Below, piece after piece: positions 44,635 to 53,734 of a stretch of DNA of 64,000 nt. The stretch's first letter is position 1; each line of letters begins with the position of its first letter. The translations under genes and the position numbers were made by a program. Source of the stretch: Bacteroidota bacterium (GTDB lineage: Bacteria > Bacteroidota > Bacteroidia > Chitinophagales > Chitinophagaceae). The notes beneath the pieces are model-generated. The model worked only from the letters and a program-made list of their open reading frames with translations, ran no database searches and was not told the origin of the DNA. Where the stretch lies: NCBI GenBank assembly GCA_018268015.1, contig JAFDXJ010000006.1:1-64000 (forward strand), read 5' to 3'.

Positions 44635-46482
44635 TTAATAGCCTCGTTGATTTTTCCCTTCAAAATAATTGATAAATGCTTTATTGACGACTCTGTTACC
44701 GCCACTTGTTGGATAATCTCCTGTGAAATACCAGTCACCGGTATTGGTAGGGCAGCTCTTATGTAAATCTTCGATGGTTTGAAAAATAACTTCAATGGGG
44801 ATCTCAATATCCGGTGCCGTGATTAGTGTTGCAATTTTTGAAGAAATCATTTCCGGAGAAAAAGGTTTATAAATTTTCTTTACCAGATTCTCTTTATGCA
44901 ATTGATTATTTCTTTCCAGCTCTTTGATTTCATCATATATGGACTTCAATAAATGCTCCTGTCCACTCTCTTTTAATAGAGCAATTGCGGCACGAAAGGC
45001 AATAAAATCGCCCAATTTACTCATATCAATACCATAACAATCAGGATACCTGATTTGAGGTGCTGAAGAAACCACAATAATTTTTTTGGGCTTCAGGCGT
45101 GACAACATTCTGATGATGCTTTCTTTGAGGGTTGTGCCTCGTACAATACTATCATCTATGACTACCAACGTATCTTCTCCTGCTCGTACGGTACCATAGG
45201 TAATATCGTAAACGTGTTGCACCATTTCATCCCGGGCGCTATCTGCAGTGATAAAGGTGCGCAGCTTTACATCCTTAATGGCAATCTTTTCCTGGCGAAT
45301 TTTCCGGTTGATCATTTGCTCCAGCTTATCCGGATTAATATCTTTACCCCATGAAGTGATTCGTTGTATTTTTATTTGATTCAGGTAGTCTTCCATACCC
45401 TTACAAAGCCCTAAATAGGCTACTTCTGCGGTATTTGGAATATAGGAAAAAATTGTATTTTTCAGATCATAATCTACTGCTTCCAATACCAGCTTGCTTA
45501 GATGATATCCCAATGCAATTCTTTCACGGTATATTTTCTCATCACTGCCCCGGCTAAAATAAATTCTCTCAAAACTACAGGCTCTTCTTTCCCTGGGTTC
45601 AAGTATCTGCTCAATAGTGACTTGCCCGGTATGATCTGTGATCAGTGCATGACCCGGCATTAATTCTTTCACTTCATTTTCTCCAAGATTGAAAGCGGTT
45701 CTGATAGATGCACGTTCACTGGCAGCAACAACAATTTCATCATTAATATAATAATACGCGGGGCGTATGCCATTGGCATCACGAAGTACAAAGCCATCTC
45801 CATTGCCTACAAGCCCACCAATGGTAAAACCTCCATCAAATAGTATTGCCGCTTTCTTTAATACGGTTGCAATATTTGCTCCATTTGGTGTAAGATCATC
45901 CTGCTCCACTAAGAAGTGATGAATAACTTCCATCATTGCAGCCAGGTCACTTTGCTTTTGAAAAACGCCCGGTTGTATATTGACCAGATCAAATAATTCC
46001 TCCGTATTGACCAGGTTAAAATTTCCTGCAAGAGCTAAATTTTTTCCCGGCGCTATATCTTTTTTGATAAAGGGATGACAAAATTCCACATCATTTCTTC
46101 CCTGGGTACCATAACGTAAATGTCCCAACAATAATTCGCCCAATGCCGGCAAATGACCTTTCATAAGACCGGGATGCTTTTGAATATCGGGCTGGTATTT
46201 CTCCATTTCCCGGACTTCTGCCCCAATACCAGCAAAAATAGATGCAATGGATTGCGGGGAATTACTTCTGACTCTGAATAAAAATGGATTTCCCGGATCT
46301 ACGTTCAGTTTTATGCTGGCAATGCCGGAGCCATCCTGCCCCCGGTTATGCTGTTTTTCCATCAATAAATACAATTTATTGAGGCCATACATCACCGAAC
46401 CGTATTTTTTCAGGTAAAAAGAGAAAGGTTTTCTAAGACGAATGAATGCTAAGCCACATTCATGCTTGATCTCATCGCTCAT
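44635..46482 (-). CDS. purF: Amidophosphoribosyltransferase, long Bacteroidota form
   Basis: The enzyme catalyses the first step of de novo purine synthesis, from PRPP and glutamine to 5-phosphoribosylamine. The 615-residue protein begins MSDEIKHECGLAF; the cysteine after a short propeptide is the glutaminase nucleophile. LRYGTQGRNDVEFCHPF and the PRPP loop VVIDDSIVRGTTL are intact. It is about 100-150 residues longer than typical bacterial PurF. A longer frame to 46515 would overlap the promoter box at 46505-46512. The gene heads a purF-sixA operon. Confidence 0.88.
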   Translation of the reverse strand: MSDEIKHECGLAFIRLRKPFSFYLKKYGSVMYGLNKLYLLMEKQHNRGQDGSGIASIKLNVDPGNPFLFRVRSNSPQSIASIFAGIGAEVREMEKYQPDIQKHPGLMKGHLPALGELLLGHLRYGTQGRNDVEFCHPFIKKDIAPGKNLALAGNFNLVNTEELFDLVNIQPGVFQKQSDLAAMMEVIHHFLVEQDDLTPNGANIATVLKKAAILFDGGFTIGGLVGNGDGFVLRDANGIRPAYYYINDEIVVAASERASIRTAFNLGENEVKELMPGHALITDHTGQVTIEQILEPRERRACSFERIYFSRGSDEKIYRERIALGYHLSKLVLEAVDYDLKNTIFSYIPNTAEVAYLGLCKGMEDYLNQIKIQRITSWGKDINPDKLEQMINRKIRQEKIAIKDVKLRTFITADSARDEMVQHVYDITYGTVRAGEDTLVVIDDSIVRGTTLKESIIRMLSRLKPKKIIVVSSAPQIRYPDCYGIDMSKLGDFIAFRAAIALLKESGQEHLLKSIYDEIKELERNNQLHKENLVKKIYKPFSPEMISSKIATLITAPDIEIPIEVIFQTIEDLHKSCPTNTGDWYFTGDYPTSGGNRVVNKAFINYFEGKNQRGY

Positions 46483-46504
46483 GATATTGATTGAATGAAG
46501 GTGG

Positions 46505-46512
46505 CAAAGGTA
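46505..46512 (-). promoter_or_regulatory. Promoter -7 element of purF
   Basis: Minus-strand TACCTTTG fits TAnnTTTG, 22 nt before the ATG at 46482. Confidence 0.5.
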
Positions 46513-46533
46513 CAATTCTTTTTCTATCCCCTT

Positions 46534-47082
46534 TTAAAGAGGTGCTAATTTTTCTGACAGCCATAAAAATTCACCCATAAATGTAGCAACTTGTTTTTCA
46601 AATAGGGGATCAAGCAATTCACCTCCCGTCCCGAATTTTTTATCTACGAAGGGTGTAATAAGCATAAATGGAGATGGAATACCAAGTAAAGCATTGATGA
46701 ATAGATGTAATTGCTGGCTTGCTCTCATACCGCCCATACTTCCGGTACTTGCCGTAACGATTCCGAAAGCTTTTCTCTTTTGATGTGGAAAAAGATCAAA
46801 TAAGGTCTTTAGTGCGGAGGTATAACTGCCATTATATTCTGGTGTAATCAGTATAAATGCATTTGCTGAAAAAATTCTTTTTGCCAATGGTTGCAATTGA
46901 ACCGGTGCATTTTCAATATCATCAATGGTCTCCTGCTGCAACAAAGGCAATTCCCATTCTCTCACATCAATGATATCAATGTGGTGCTTTGTTTTTTGCC
47001 GCGCTAATTTCAATAAATGCAAAGCAATACGGTGTGTAACGCTGTCTTTTCGAGGGCTGCCGGAAATTATTTCAATATTCAT
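46534..47082 (-). CDS. NADPH-dependent FMN reductase-like flavoprotein
   Basis: A 182-residue flavodoxin-fold protein starting MNIEIISGSPRKDSVTHRIA, where the GSPR loop binds FMN phosphate. It has the ITPEYNGSYTSALKTLFDLF segment and TASTGSMGG typical of NADPH-dependent FMN/quinone/azo reductases. Cytoplasmic. Substrate unknown. The gene lies between purF and surA on the same strand, 51 nt upstream of the purF long frame, with no obvious operon partner. Confidence 0.87.
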   Translation of the reverse strand: MNIEIISGSPRKDSVTHRIALHLLKLARQKTKHHIDIIDVREWELPLLQQETIDDIENAPVQLQPLAKRIFSANAFILITPEYNGSYTSALKTLFDLFPHQKRKAFGIVTASTGSMGGMRASQQLHLFINALLGIPSPFMLITPFVDKKFGTGGELLDPLFEKQVATFMGEFLWLSEKLAPL

Positions 47083-47134
47083 TTATCATTCAAAACCAAT
47101 CGACGGGCTTCATTTTCTTTATTGAAAAAACATT

Positions 47135-48505
47135 TTACTGGATATTACCTGCTGAAGCTTCAAACCAGTCTGACAGCACACTACATGCTTTAAAGGAAGG
47201 ATCAACGTATATATAAAATTGGGGTATATGTACTTTAAACCATTGTTGCAGTATCTCGGACTTTTTATTTTCCAAAGCCTTCTGCGCAATTTTATTATAA
47301 TCATCCTGCATGTTTTCCCGGTGAGGTTGTGAGCGGCTTTTAATATATAATAACCTTACGGCTTTCATTCCGCGATCATCATTATAAACCTGGGGCTCGG
47401 AAATAACACCGGTTTTTAGATCTTTCAGAATAGCAACCAGGTCTTTATCCATTTGATCAATCGTGATATAGGTAGAGCCATCCGGTGTTGTAAGATACCC
47501 TCCTATCAATTTACTGTTATCATCATCGCTGTATAGGGAGACGCCTTCAGAAAAAGTAATGGTATGATCATCAATTTTTGCTTTGATACTATCCAATCTG
47601 GAAATCGTTGCTTTTATTTCCACATCCGTGATTGGTGGGATTTTTAATATATGGCGAATAACAGCATCATCCCCTGCACGGCTAACCATTTGAATAATGT
47701 GCAAGCCGAATTTTGATTTAATCACCGGTGATATCTGACCTTCTTTTAATTTAAATGCCGCTGCAAAAAATGCCGGATCCCAGTTTTTATCATTTTTATT
47801 CAGGCTATATTGGCCACCATTATCTTTCACTGCCGGATCATCCGAATATAAGCGGGCTAAGGCTTCAAATTTTTTCTGCCCGGATTCTATCTGCTTTTTC
47901 ATATCATATAATTCACCGGTCACATATTCTTCAACTTCTTTATTTGCCTTGGGATGAATAACGATTTCACTCACTTCCAATTCGCTTTCATAAAAGCGTA
48001 AACTGTCTTTTGGAATATTATTAAAATAACTCTGCACTTCTGTGGGTGTAATCTTCACATTATCCAGAATCTTGCTTTTTTCCTGGTCCGCCAGTTTTCT
48101 TTCTCGAAAACTCTCCCGTAAATCTTCTTTTAATTGGAATAATGTTTTCCCGGCAATTTGTTCCAGCATTTCCTGTGAACCATAATAACGAATAAAACCA
48201 CGAATTTGATTATCCAATAATGCATCCAGTTCATCATCACTAATAGTAAGCGAATCTTTTTGTGCCTGGAGTACTAACGCTTTTTGAATGAGTTGACCCT
48301 GTAAAAAAGAGCACTCCGGATTTGGAGGTAAAACAGCATCCTGTCCCTGCCTCTTATAGTCTTCTATGGCATTCTGGATATCCGAATGCAGGATAATCTG
48401 GTCGCCTACTTTTGCCACAATTTTATCTGCAACGATTTTCTGTTGTTGGGCTTGTGCTTTATATAAGAAAGCGGTGGCTAAAAAAAGAAATAAGATTTTT
48501 TTCAT
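47135..48505 (-). CDS. surA: SurA-like periplasmic chaperone/peptidyl-prolyl isomerase
   Basis: A 456-residue exported protein with signal peptide (1-19, ending AQA). An N-terminal SurA-type helical domain (VGDQIILHSDIQNAIED) is followed by parvulin-like domains: SEIVIHPK through FGLHIIQMVSR (about 175-275) and a second RHILKIPPITDVEI copy. It should assist outer-membrane protein folding, which fits the barrel proteins of this genome. A perfect TATTTTTG promoter box lies 16 nt upstream of the ATG. In other Bacteroidota two or three such genes can lie side by side; here there is one. Confidence 0.88.
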   Translation of the reverse strand: MKKILFLFLATAFLYKAQAQQQKIVADKIVAKVGDQIILHSDIQNAIEDYKRQGQDAVLPPNPECSFLQGQLIQKALVLQAQKDSLTISDDELDALLDNQIRGFIRYYGSQEMLEQIAGKTLFQLKEDLRESFRERKLADQEKSKILDNVKITPTEVQSYFNNIPKDSLRFYESELEVSEIVIHPKANKEVEEYVTGELYDMKKQIESGQKKFEALARLYSDDPAVKDNGGQYSLNKNDKNWDPAFFAAAFKLKEGQISPVIKSKFGLHIIQMVSRAGDDAVIRHILKIPPITDVEIKATISRLDSIKAKIDDHTITFSEGVSLYSDDDNSKLIGGYLTTPDGSTYITIDQMDKDLVAILKDLKTGVISEPQVYNDDRGMKAVRLLYIKSRSQPHRENMQDDYNKIAQKALENKKSEILQQWFKVHIPQFYIYVDPSFKACSVLSDWFEASAGNIQ

Positions 48506-48521
48506 AATGTATGAGTCCCTT

Positions 48522-48529
48522 CAAAAATA
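48522..48529 (-). promoter_or_regulatory. Promoter -7 element of surA
   Basis: Minus-strand TATTTTTG fits TAnnTTTG exactly, 16 nt before the ATG at 48505. Confidence 0.55.
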
Positions 48530-48617
48530 GAAATTGCGGATTCCAATTTTGAATTGGAAACCTGTTTTTAACAAGAATTTGTTGTCAGTCAATTTAGCAG
48601 AATAAAATAAAACGCGG

Positions 48618-51440
48618 CTATAAAGTCCTTTTAATTTCTTCTTCTTCAAACGCTTCCACAATGTCTCCTACTTTAAGATCGTTATAATTTTTGATGGTAA
48701 GGCCGCATTCCATACCCGAAGACACTTCTTTGAAATCATCCTTATATCTTTTGAGGGAACCTAATTCTGCATGTGCACCTTCGCCTGTAGGATAAACTAC
48801 AATACCATCCCGGATAATCCGGACTTTATTATTCCTGAGTATTTTACCATCAAGCACCTGGCATCCGGCTACTGTTGCTTTATCGAATTTATAGACTTCC
48901 CTTATTTCAACATTAGCCACAATTTTTTCCTGGATTTTAGGCTCCATCATACCTTCCATTGCGCTCTTAATTTCTTCAATAGCGTTATAAATAATAGAAT
49001 ATAATTTGATTTCAACGCCTTCGGTTTCGGCCAGTTTATTGGCTTGAGGGGAAGGGCGCACATTAAATCCCAGGATAATGCCATCAGAAGCAGTAGCCAA
49101 TAAAACATCGCTTTCTGAAATTTGGCCCACCGCTTTATGAACAATACTTACCACTATTTCATCCGTAGATAATTTCTGTAATGAATCACTCAGAGCTTCC
49201 ACGGATCCATCCACATCTCCTTTAATAATTAAATTAAGCTCTTTGAAATTACCCAATGCAAGCCTACGCCCTATTTCATCAAGCGTAATATGCTTCCGTG
49301 CTCTTAAGCCCTGTTCACGTAATAATTGAGATCGTTTATTGGCAACAGATTTTGCTTCACTTTCATCTTCATACATTTTGAATTTTTCTCCTGCCTGTGG
49401 TGCACCATTTAATCCCAATATTTGTACCGGTGTAGAAGGTGGTACTTCTGTAACACGTTGGTTTCTTTCATTAAACATGGCTTTTACACGGCCATAATGT
49501 TGTCCGCTTACAATCAGGTCTCCCTGGTGAAGGGTGCCATTCTGAACCAGTAAGGTTGCTACATAGCCCCGACCTTTGTCGAGTGATGCTTCTATAATAG
49601 TTCCACTGGCTTCGCGTTGAGGATTTGCTTTCAAATCGAGCAAATCGGCTTCCAATAATATTTTTTCTAATAACAGATCCACATTCAGGCCCTGCTTAGC
49701 AGATAGCTCCTGGCTTTGATATTTACCGCCCCATTCTTCAACTAATAGGTTCATTTGTGATAATTGCTCATATATTTTTTTAGGATTGGCTCCGTCTTTA
49801 TCAATTTTATTGAGTGCAAATATCATGGGTACGCCGGCCGCTTGTGCGTGGCTAATTGCTTCTTTAGTTTGTGGCATCACGGCATCATCGGCAGCAATAA
49901 CGATCACCGCAATATCCGTAATTTTAGCACCCCTGGCGCGCATGGCTGTAAAAGCTTCATGCCCCGGTGTATCCAGGAATGTTATTTGACGGCCATTGGG
50001 AAGGGTTACTTCATATGCGCCTATATGTTGGGTAATTCCTCCTGCTTCACCGGCTACTACATTTTCGCTCCTGATGTAATCCAATAAAGAAGTCTTTCCA
50101 TGATCCACATGACCCATGATGGTTACTATAGGAGAACGGGGGATCAATCCTTCATCATCTTCATCATAGTCATCATCCTCTTCTTCTTCGAGGTCATCAA
50201 TACCAATAAAATCTACTTCGTAGCCAAATTCTGAAGAAACCAATTCAATGACTTCCGCATCCAGCCTTTGATTAATGGATACCATAATCCCCAGGGCCAT
50301 ACATTTACTGATAACATCTGCAAAGCTTACATCCATCAGGTTTGCGAGTTCACTCACCGTCACAAATTCCGTTACTTGCAGTTTGTTATCATCCACCATT
50401 CCTTCATGTGCTTCGGCTAATTCATGCTTTTTTTCACGTCTTTGCCTTGCTTTCAAATTTTTTCCTTTCCCTGATCCGCCACCGGAAAGTTTTGCCTGTG
50501 TCTCCCGAATTTTTTCCTGAATTTCTTTTTGATCTATTTCTTTCTCTTCCCTTTGAGGCAACCTGTTTCTTCCTCCACGAAATTGTCCACCCGGTTTGTA
50601 TGTACCACCTGATCGGCCCTGCCTACCATCTCTGTCCCCATCATTTCTCTGGTTATTACCTGGCACCGATTTCTTTTCAATAGGGATGCGTTTTCTTTTC
50701 CTTTTCTCCTCAGGTGTAGCCGGTTTTGGCCTGGTATCACTATTGACCGGAAGGGTAATTTTACCAACAATTTTAGGACCTTCAATTTTTTGTGCCTTTA
50801 TATTTTCAATTACTGCGGGCGTTTCTGTTTCTTCTTTTTGCTCGATTGGTTTTTCTTCAATTGCAGGAATTTCGTTCTTCACCTCTACGACTTCAGCGGG
50901 TAGGATTTCCTGAATTTCTTCTTTTGGTTTTTTAGCTGATTTTTTGGGACGGGTAGATGAATCTATTTTTGAAAGATCAATTTTCTTTATGGTTTTAGGG
51001 CCTTCAAGAGGAGGCGCATCTATTTTAATAATCTCAGGTTCCGGAGTTTTTTCAGTTTCAATAATTTCTGTCTCTTCTACTGCTATTATGTCCGTTTCCT
51101 TTTTTTCGATAACCGTTTCTATATTTTCCTCCGGAATTATAGCCGGTTTCGTTTCTTCTTTACCAGTAGTACTCTTAAAAATAATTTCTTCTTCATCTTT
51201 TCTTTTTCTTTCCGGTAAAACACCTTTAGGGATTTCGATTTGGTCAGCTTTATTTTTGGCAACTTTATCACTTTGGAATTCTTCCTGCAGGGAACGGTAC
51301 ATGGGTTCCGTAAGCTTTGTTGAAGGTTTCAACTCATCCCGGTTAAAACCCCGCCCACTCAAAAAATCAACCAAAGTATCCTGGCCAATATTGAATTCTT
51401 TAGCGGCTGCTAACAATCTGGGTAACTTAATTTCTGCCAT
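48618..51440 (-). CDS. infB: Translation initiation factor IF-2
   Basis: A 940-residue GTPase that places fMet-tRNA on the 30S subunit. The N-terminal region has a short IF2_N-like domain ([19 protein letters not shown] onward). A long, low-complexity Lys/Glu/Pro-rich linker runs to about residue 330 and another IF2_N-like segment follows. The G-domain has GHVDHGKT (443-450), DTPGHEAF and NKIDK; C-terminal domains II-IV follow. It is last in the rimP-nusA-infB operon (48 nt after nusA). Confidence 0.95.
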   Translation of the reverse strand: MAEIKLPRLLAAAKEFNIGQDTLVDFLSGRGFNRDELKPSTKLTEPMYRSLQEEFQSDKVAKNKADQIEIPKGVLPERKRKDEEEIIFKSTTGKEETKPAIIPEENIETVIEKKETDIIAVEETEIIETEKTPEPEIIKIDAPPLEGPKTIKKIDLSKIDSSTRPKKSAKKPKEEIQEILPAEVVEVKNEIPAIEEKPIEQKEETETPAVIENIKAQKIEGPKIVGKITLPVNSDTRPKPATPEEKRKRKRIPIEKKSVPGNNQRNDGDRDGRQGRSGGTYKPGGQFRGGRNRLPQREEKEIDQKEIQEKIRETQAKLSGGGSGKGKNLKARQRREKKHELAEAHEGMVDDNKLQVTEFVTVSELANLMDVSFADVISKCMALGIMVSINQRLDAEVIELVSSEFGYEVDFIGIDDLEEEEDDDYDEDDEGLIPRSPIVTIMGHVDHGKTSLLDYIRSENVVAGEAGGITQHIGAYEVTLPNGRQITFLDTPGHEAFTAMRARGAKITDIAVIVIAADDAVMPQTKEAISHAQAAGVPMIFALNKIDKDGANPKKIYEQLSQMNLLVEEWGGKYQSQELSAKQGLNVDLLLEKILLEADLLDLKANPQREASGTIIEASLDKGRGYVATLLVQNGTLHQGDLIVSGQHYGRVKAMFNERNQRVTEVPPSTPVQILGLNGAPQAGEKFKMYEDESEAKSVANKRSQLLREQGLRARKHITLDEIGRRLALGNFKELNLIIKGDVDGSVEALSDSLQKLSTDEIVVSIVHKAVGQISESDVLLATASDGIILGFNVRPSPQANKLAETEGVEIKLYSIIYNAIEEIKSAMEGMMEPKIQEKIVANVEIREVYKFDKATVAGCQVLDGKILRNNKVRIIRDGIVVYPTGEGAHAELGSLKRYKDDFKEVSSGMECGLTIKNYNDLKVGDIVEAFEEEEIKRTL

Positions 51441-51488
51441 TCCGTTTTATTTATTTTTTGGGGCAATATCAATGTGTTGCCTCTTCAA

Positions 51489-52736
51489 TTAATCCTGTTC
51501 AAATTCTGCCTGTAAAACTGCCCTTAAATGATCAATCGTTTTTATTTCAAGATCCGTTCTTCTTTCCAGTTCTTCAGTGGTGAGCGCTAATACACTCCTT
51601 GCAGTATCGCATCCGATTTCTTTTAATTGATCTATCACCCATGAATCAATTTCATCAGAGAATTCATCCAGGTCTATATCAAACTCGTCTTCACCGGCTT
51701 CACTTTCGCGGAATACGTCTATATCGTAATCCGTTAATTGGCATGCCAATTTAATATTGACCCCACGGCGGCCAATAGCCAATGAAACCTGGTCTGCTTT
51801 CATATAAACATCTGCATGTTTTTTTTCAGAATCTATATCCATATAACTAATCTTCGAAGGCGTAAGTGAACGTTGGATCAGCAATTGAATATTGGAAGTC
51901 CAGTTGATGACATCAATATTTTCATTCTTTAATTCGCGGACTATGCCATGAATCCGGCTTCCTTTCATCCCTACGCAGGCACCTACAGGATCTATACGGT
52001 CATCAAAACTTTCAACAGCCACTTTGGCTCTTTCACCTGGCTCACGTACAATTTTTTTAATAGTTATTAAGCCATCAAAAATTTCTGGGACTTCTATTTC
52101 CAATAATTTGGCCAGAAAATCCGGGCTGGTGCGGCTAAGGATAATTACGGGTGAATTATTTTTTGAATCAACTTTCTTTACAACGGCCCTAATTGTTTCT
52201 CCTTTTTTAAAAAAGTCTTGTGGAATTTGCTCGGATTTGGGTAAGATCAATTCATTGCCTTCTTCATCGAGCAGGAGGACTTCTTTTTTCCAGACCTGAT
52301 AAATTTCGGCATTAATAATATCACCTATTCGATCTTCATATTTTTTAACCAGAACATTTTTTTTCAAGTCGCTGATTCTGCTGGCCAGTGTTTGTTTTGC
52401 AGCGAGTATAGCACGCCTGCCAAAGTCTAGTATATCCACTTCTTCATATAATTCTTCCCCTACTTCAAAATCGGGTTCTATTTTGATTGCTTGTGAATAC
52501 TCCACTTCGGAAAGAGGATCCATAAGCGCTCCATCTTCTACAATGATCCTTCTTCGCATAATCTCCAGGTCGCCTTTCTCTGCATTTACGATAACATCAA
52601 AATTTTCATCACTGGTGTATTTTTTACGTAATAATGTTTTAAAGACATCTTCAACCACTTTCATCATCGTTGGGCGATCTATTTTTTCTTCATCTTTGAA
52701 TTCCTGGAAAGCTTCAATAAGATTAATACTTGCCAT
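51489..52736 (-). CDS. nusA: Transcription factor NusA
   Basis: A 415-residue NusA acting on RNA polymerase in pausing, termination and antitermination. The N-terminal domain starts MASINLIEAFQEFKDEEKI. An S1 domain, KH1 (DPVGACVGMKGSRIHGIVREL) and KH2 (QVSLAIGRRGVNIKLACQLT) follow, then an acidic C-terminal repeat. It is shorter than E. coli NusA (495), lacking the second acidic repeat. It sits between rimP (28 nt upstream) and infB. An intrinsic-terminator-like hairpin in the operon leader could be a target of its own feedback. Confidence 0.94.
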   Translation of the reverse strand: MASINLIEAFQEFKDEEKIDRPTMMKVVEDVFKTLLRKKYTSDENFDVIVNAEKGDLEIMRRRIIVEDGALMDPLSEVEYSQAIKIEPDFEVGEELYEEVDILDFGRRAILAAKQTLASRISDLKKNVLVKKYEDRIGDIINAEIYQVWKKEVLLLDEEGNELILPKSEQIPQDFFKKGETIRAVVKKVDSKNNSPVIILSRTSPDFLAKLLEIEVPEIFDGLITIKKIVREPGERAKVAVESFDDRIDPVGACVGMKGSRIHGIVRELKNENIDVINWTSNIQLLIQRSLTPSKISYMDIDSEKKHADVYMKADQVSLAIGRRGVNIKLACQLTDYDIDVFRESEAGEDEFDIDLDEFSDEIDSWVIDQLKEIGCDTARSVLALTTEELERRTDLEIKTIDHLRAVLQAEFEQD

Positions 52737-52764
52737 AACCTACATTTTTTTAAAAAATTGATAA

Positions 52765-53238
52765 TTAAAATTGAACCTGGATTATTGTTTTTACAATATG
52801 ATTAAATGGAATTTCAATATCTTCTTCTATTACAGGCTTTTTATTTTTACTGATTACCCGGCTAATCAGGATGGTATCAGCCTCCACTTTTTTTAATGTT
52901 CCACTCCTTAATGTTTTATCCATCAGGGTTACCACTACATTCCTCCCTGTATTTTTTACATATTGTCTATGCAATTTTAAGGGCTCCTGAATGCCCGGAG
53001 ATGAAAATTCCAGGGAATAATCTCCGCTTTCCAAAATTTGTGCGGCATCAATAAGTTTTACCAGTTTCTTATTGAAGAGAACACAATGTTCTATATTGAT
53101 ACCCTTATCGCCGTCAACAAAAACCTTTATATGATTAATGGGTTTTATTTTGATATCCACCAAAAAATATTCCGGTTCTGAACTGAGCAGCTCCTCCACC
53201 AAAGATTTAATTTTATCCTTTAATATTTCTGAATCCAT
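52765..53238 (-). CDS. rimP: Ribosome maturation factor RimP
   Basis: A 157-residue protein required for 30S subunit maturation. Both RimP domains are visible: the N-terminal SLVEELLSSEPEYFLVDIKI and ISPGD-like LEFSSPGIQEPL segment, and a C-terminal SH3-like domain (GTLKKVEADTILIS). It opens the rimP-nusA-infB operon. A promoter TACCTTTG box is 70 nt upstream of the ATG, and a terminator-like hairpin lies between them. Confidence 0.93.
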   Translation of the reverse strand: MDSEILKDKIKSLVEELLSSEPEYFLVDIKIKPINHIKVFVDGDKGINIEHCVLFNKKLVKLIDAAQILESGDYSLEFSSPGIQEPLKLHRQYVKNTGRNVVVTLMDKTLRSGTLKKVEADTILISRVISKNKKPVIEEDIEIPFNHIVKTIIQVQF

Positions 53239-53252
53239 TTTTAATGCTGTAC

Positions 53253-53281
53253 AAAAGAAAAGGGAACGAATCGTCCCCTTT
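53253..53281 (-). terminator. Terminator-like hairpin in the rimP-nusA-infB leader
   Basis: On the minus strand AAAGGGGACGA pairs with TCGTTCCCTTT (one G-T wobble) and is followed by TCTTTT, which looks like an intrinsic terminator. It lies 14-43 nt before the rimP ATG and after the operon promoter at 53309-53316. No minus-strand gene ends upstream, so a leader attenuator is the best reading. Confidence 0.55.
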
Positions 53282-53308
53282 CTGGTGTTCTATTACTAAT
53301 CTACGGCA

Positions 53309-53316
53309 CAAAGGTA
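53309..53316 (-). promoter_or_regulatory. Promoter -7 element of rimP-nusA-infB
   Basis: Minus-strand TACCTTTG fits TAnnTTTG. A TTTG partner lies about 21 nt upstream, near 53338-53341. Transcription from here would give a leader of about 60-70 nt containing the hairpin. Confidence 0.55.
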
Positions 53317-53405
53317 ATTGATTTTTTAAATAATTACCAAATAATATACTGGTTAAGCAATCTTTAAAATTTATGCTATGCATAAGGGATTTTGCACCCA
53401 TTCAC

Positions 53406-53413
53406 TATCTTTG
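53406..53413 (+). promoter_or_regulatory. Promoter -7 element of the DUF4834 gene
   Basis: TATCTTTG fits TAnnTTTG and ends 3 nt before the ATG at 53417, implying a leaderless transcript. Confidence 0.5.
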
Positions 53414-53416
53414 ATT

Positions 53417-53662
53417 ATGTTTGATGTAATTGTAACTATTGTAGTAGTTTATTTTCTCTACAAATTTATTTTCAATTTTCTCTTACCTGTATCTAAAAGT
53501 GCTTCCCAAATAAAAGATAATATTCAGGAAATGCAAAGGCAACAGGAAGCCAATATGCGCGCCCATCAAGGAATGAATTCTTCTGCACAAACAAATTATC
53601 AACAGGAAAAACCCGTTCCTGAAAAGAAAGGAGATTATATAGACTTTGAAGAAATAAAATAA
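53417..53662 (+). CDS. DUF4834 family small membrane protein
   Basis: An 81-residue protein beginning MFDVIVTIVVVYFLYKFIFNF, a single N-terminal membrane helix. It has a short charged coiled segment (QIKDNIQEMQRQQEAN) and an acidic end (KGDYIDFEEIK). This matches the DUF4834 pattern of Bacteroidota, of unknown function. A longer frame from 53378 exists, but the promoter box at 53406-53413 makes the ATG at 53417 the likely start. It is divergent from rimP. Confidence 0.78.
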   Translation: MFDVIVTIVVVYFLYKFIFNFLLPVSKSASQIKDNIQEMQRQQEANMRAHQGMNSSAQTNYQQEKPVPEKKGDYIDFEEIK

Positions 53663-53734
53663 ATAAAGACAGCATTCGATAAAAGCAATGAAAACATTGA
53701 CGCAGTTTGTATATTGCAACGTCTGAAAATCACT

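Noticed and set aside
44635..46560. Riboswitch upstream of purF
   Set aside because: The space between the promoter box and the ATG is about 22 nt, too short for a purine or PRPP riboswitch.
50944..51492. 182-residue plus-strand frame opposite infB
   Set aside because: It is the complement of the low-complexity IF-2 linker, giving long Ser/Ile runs. No independent support.
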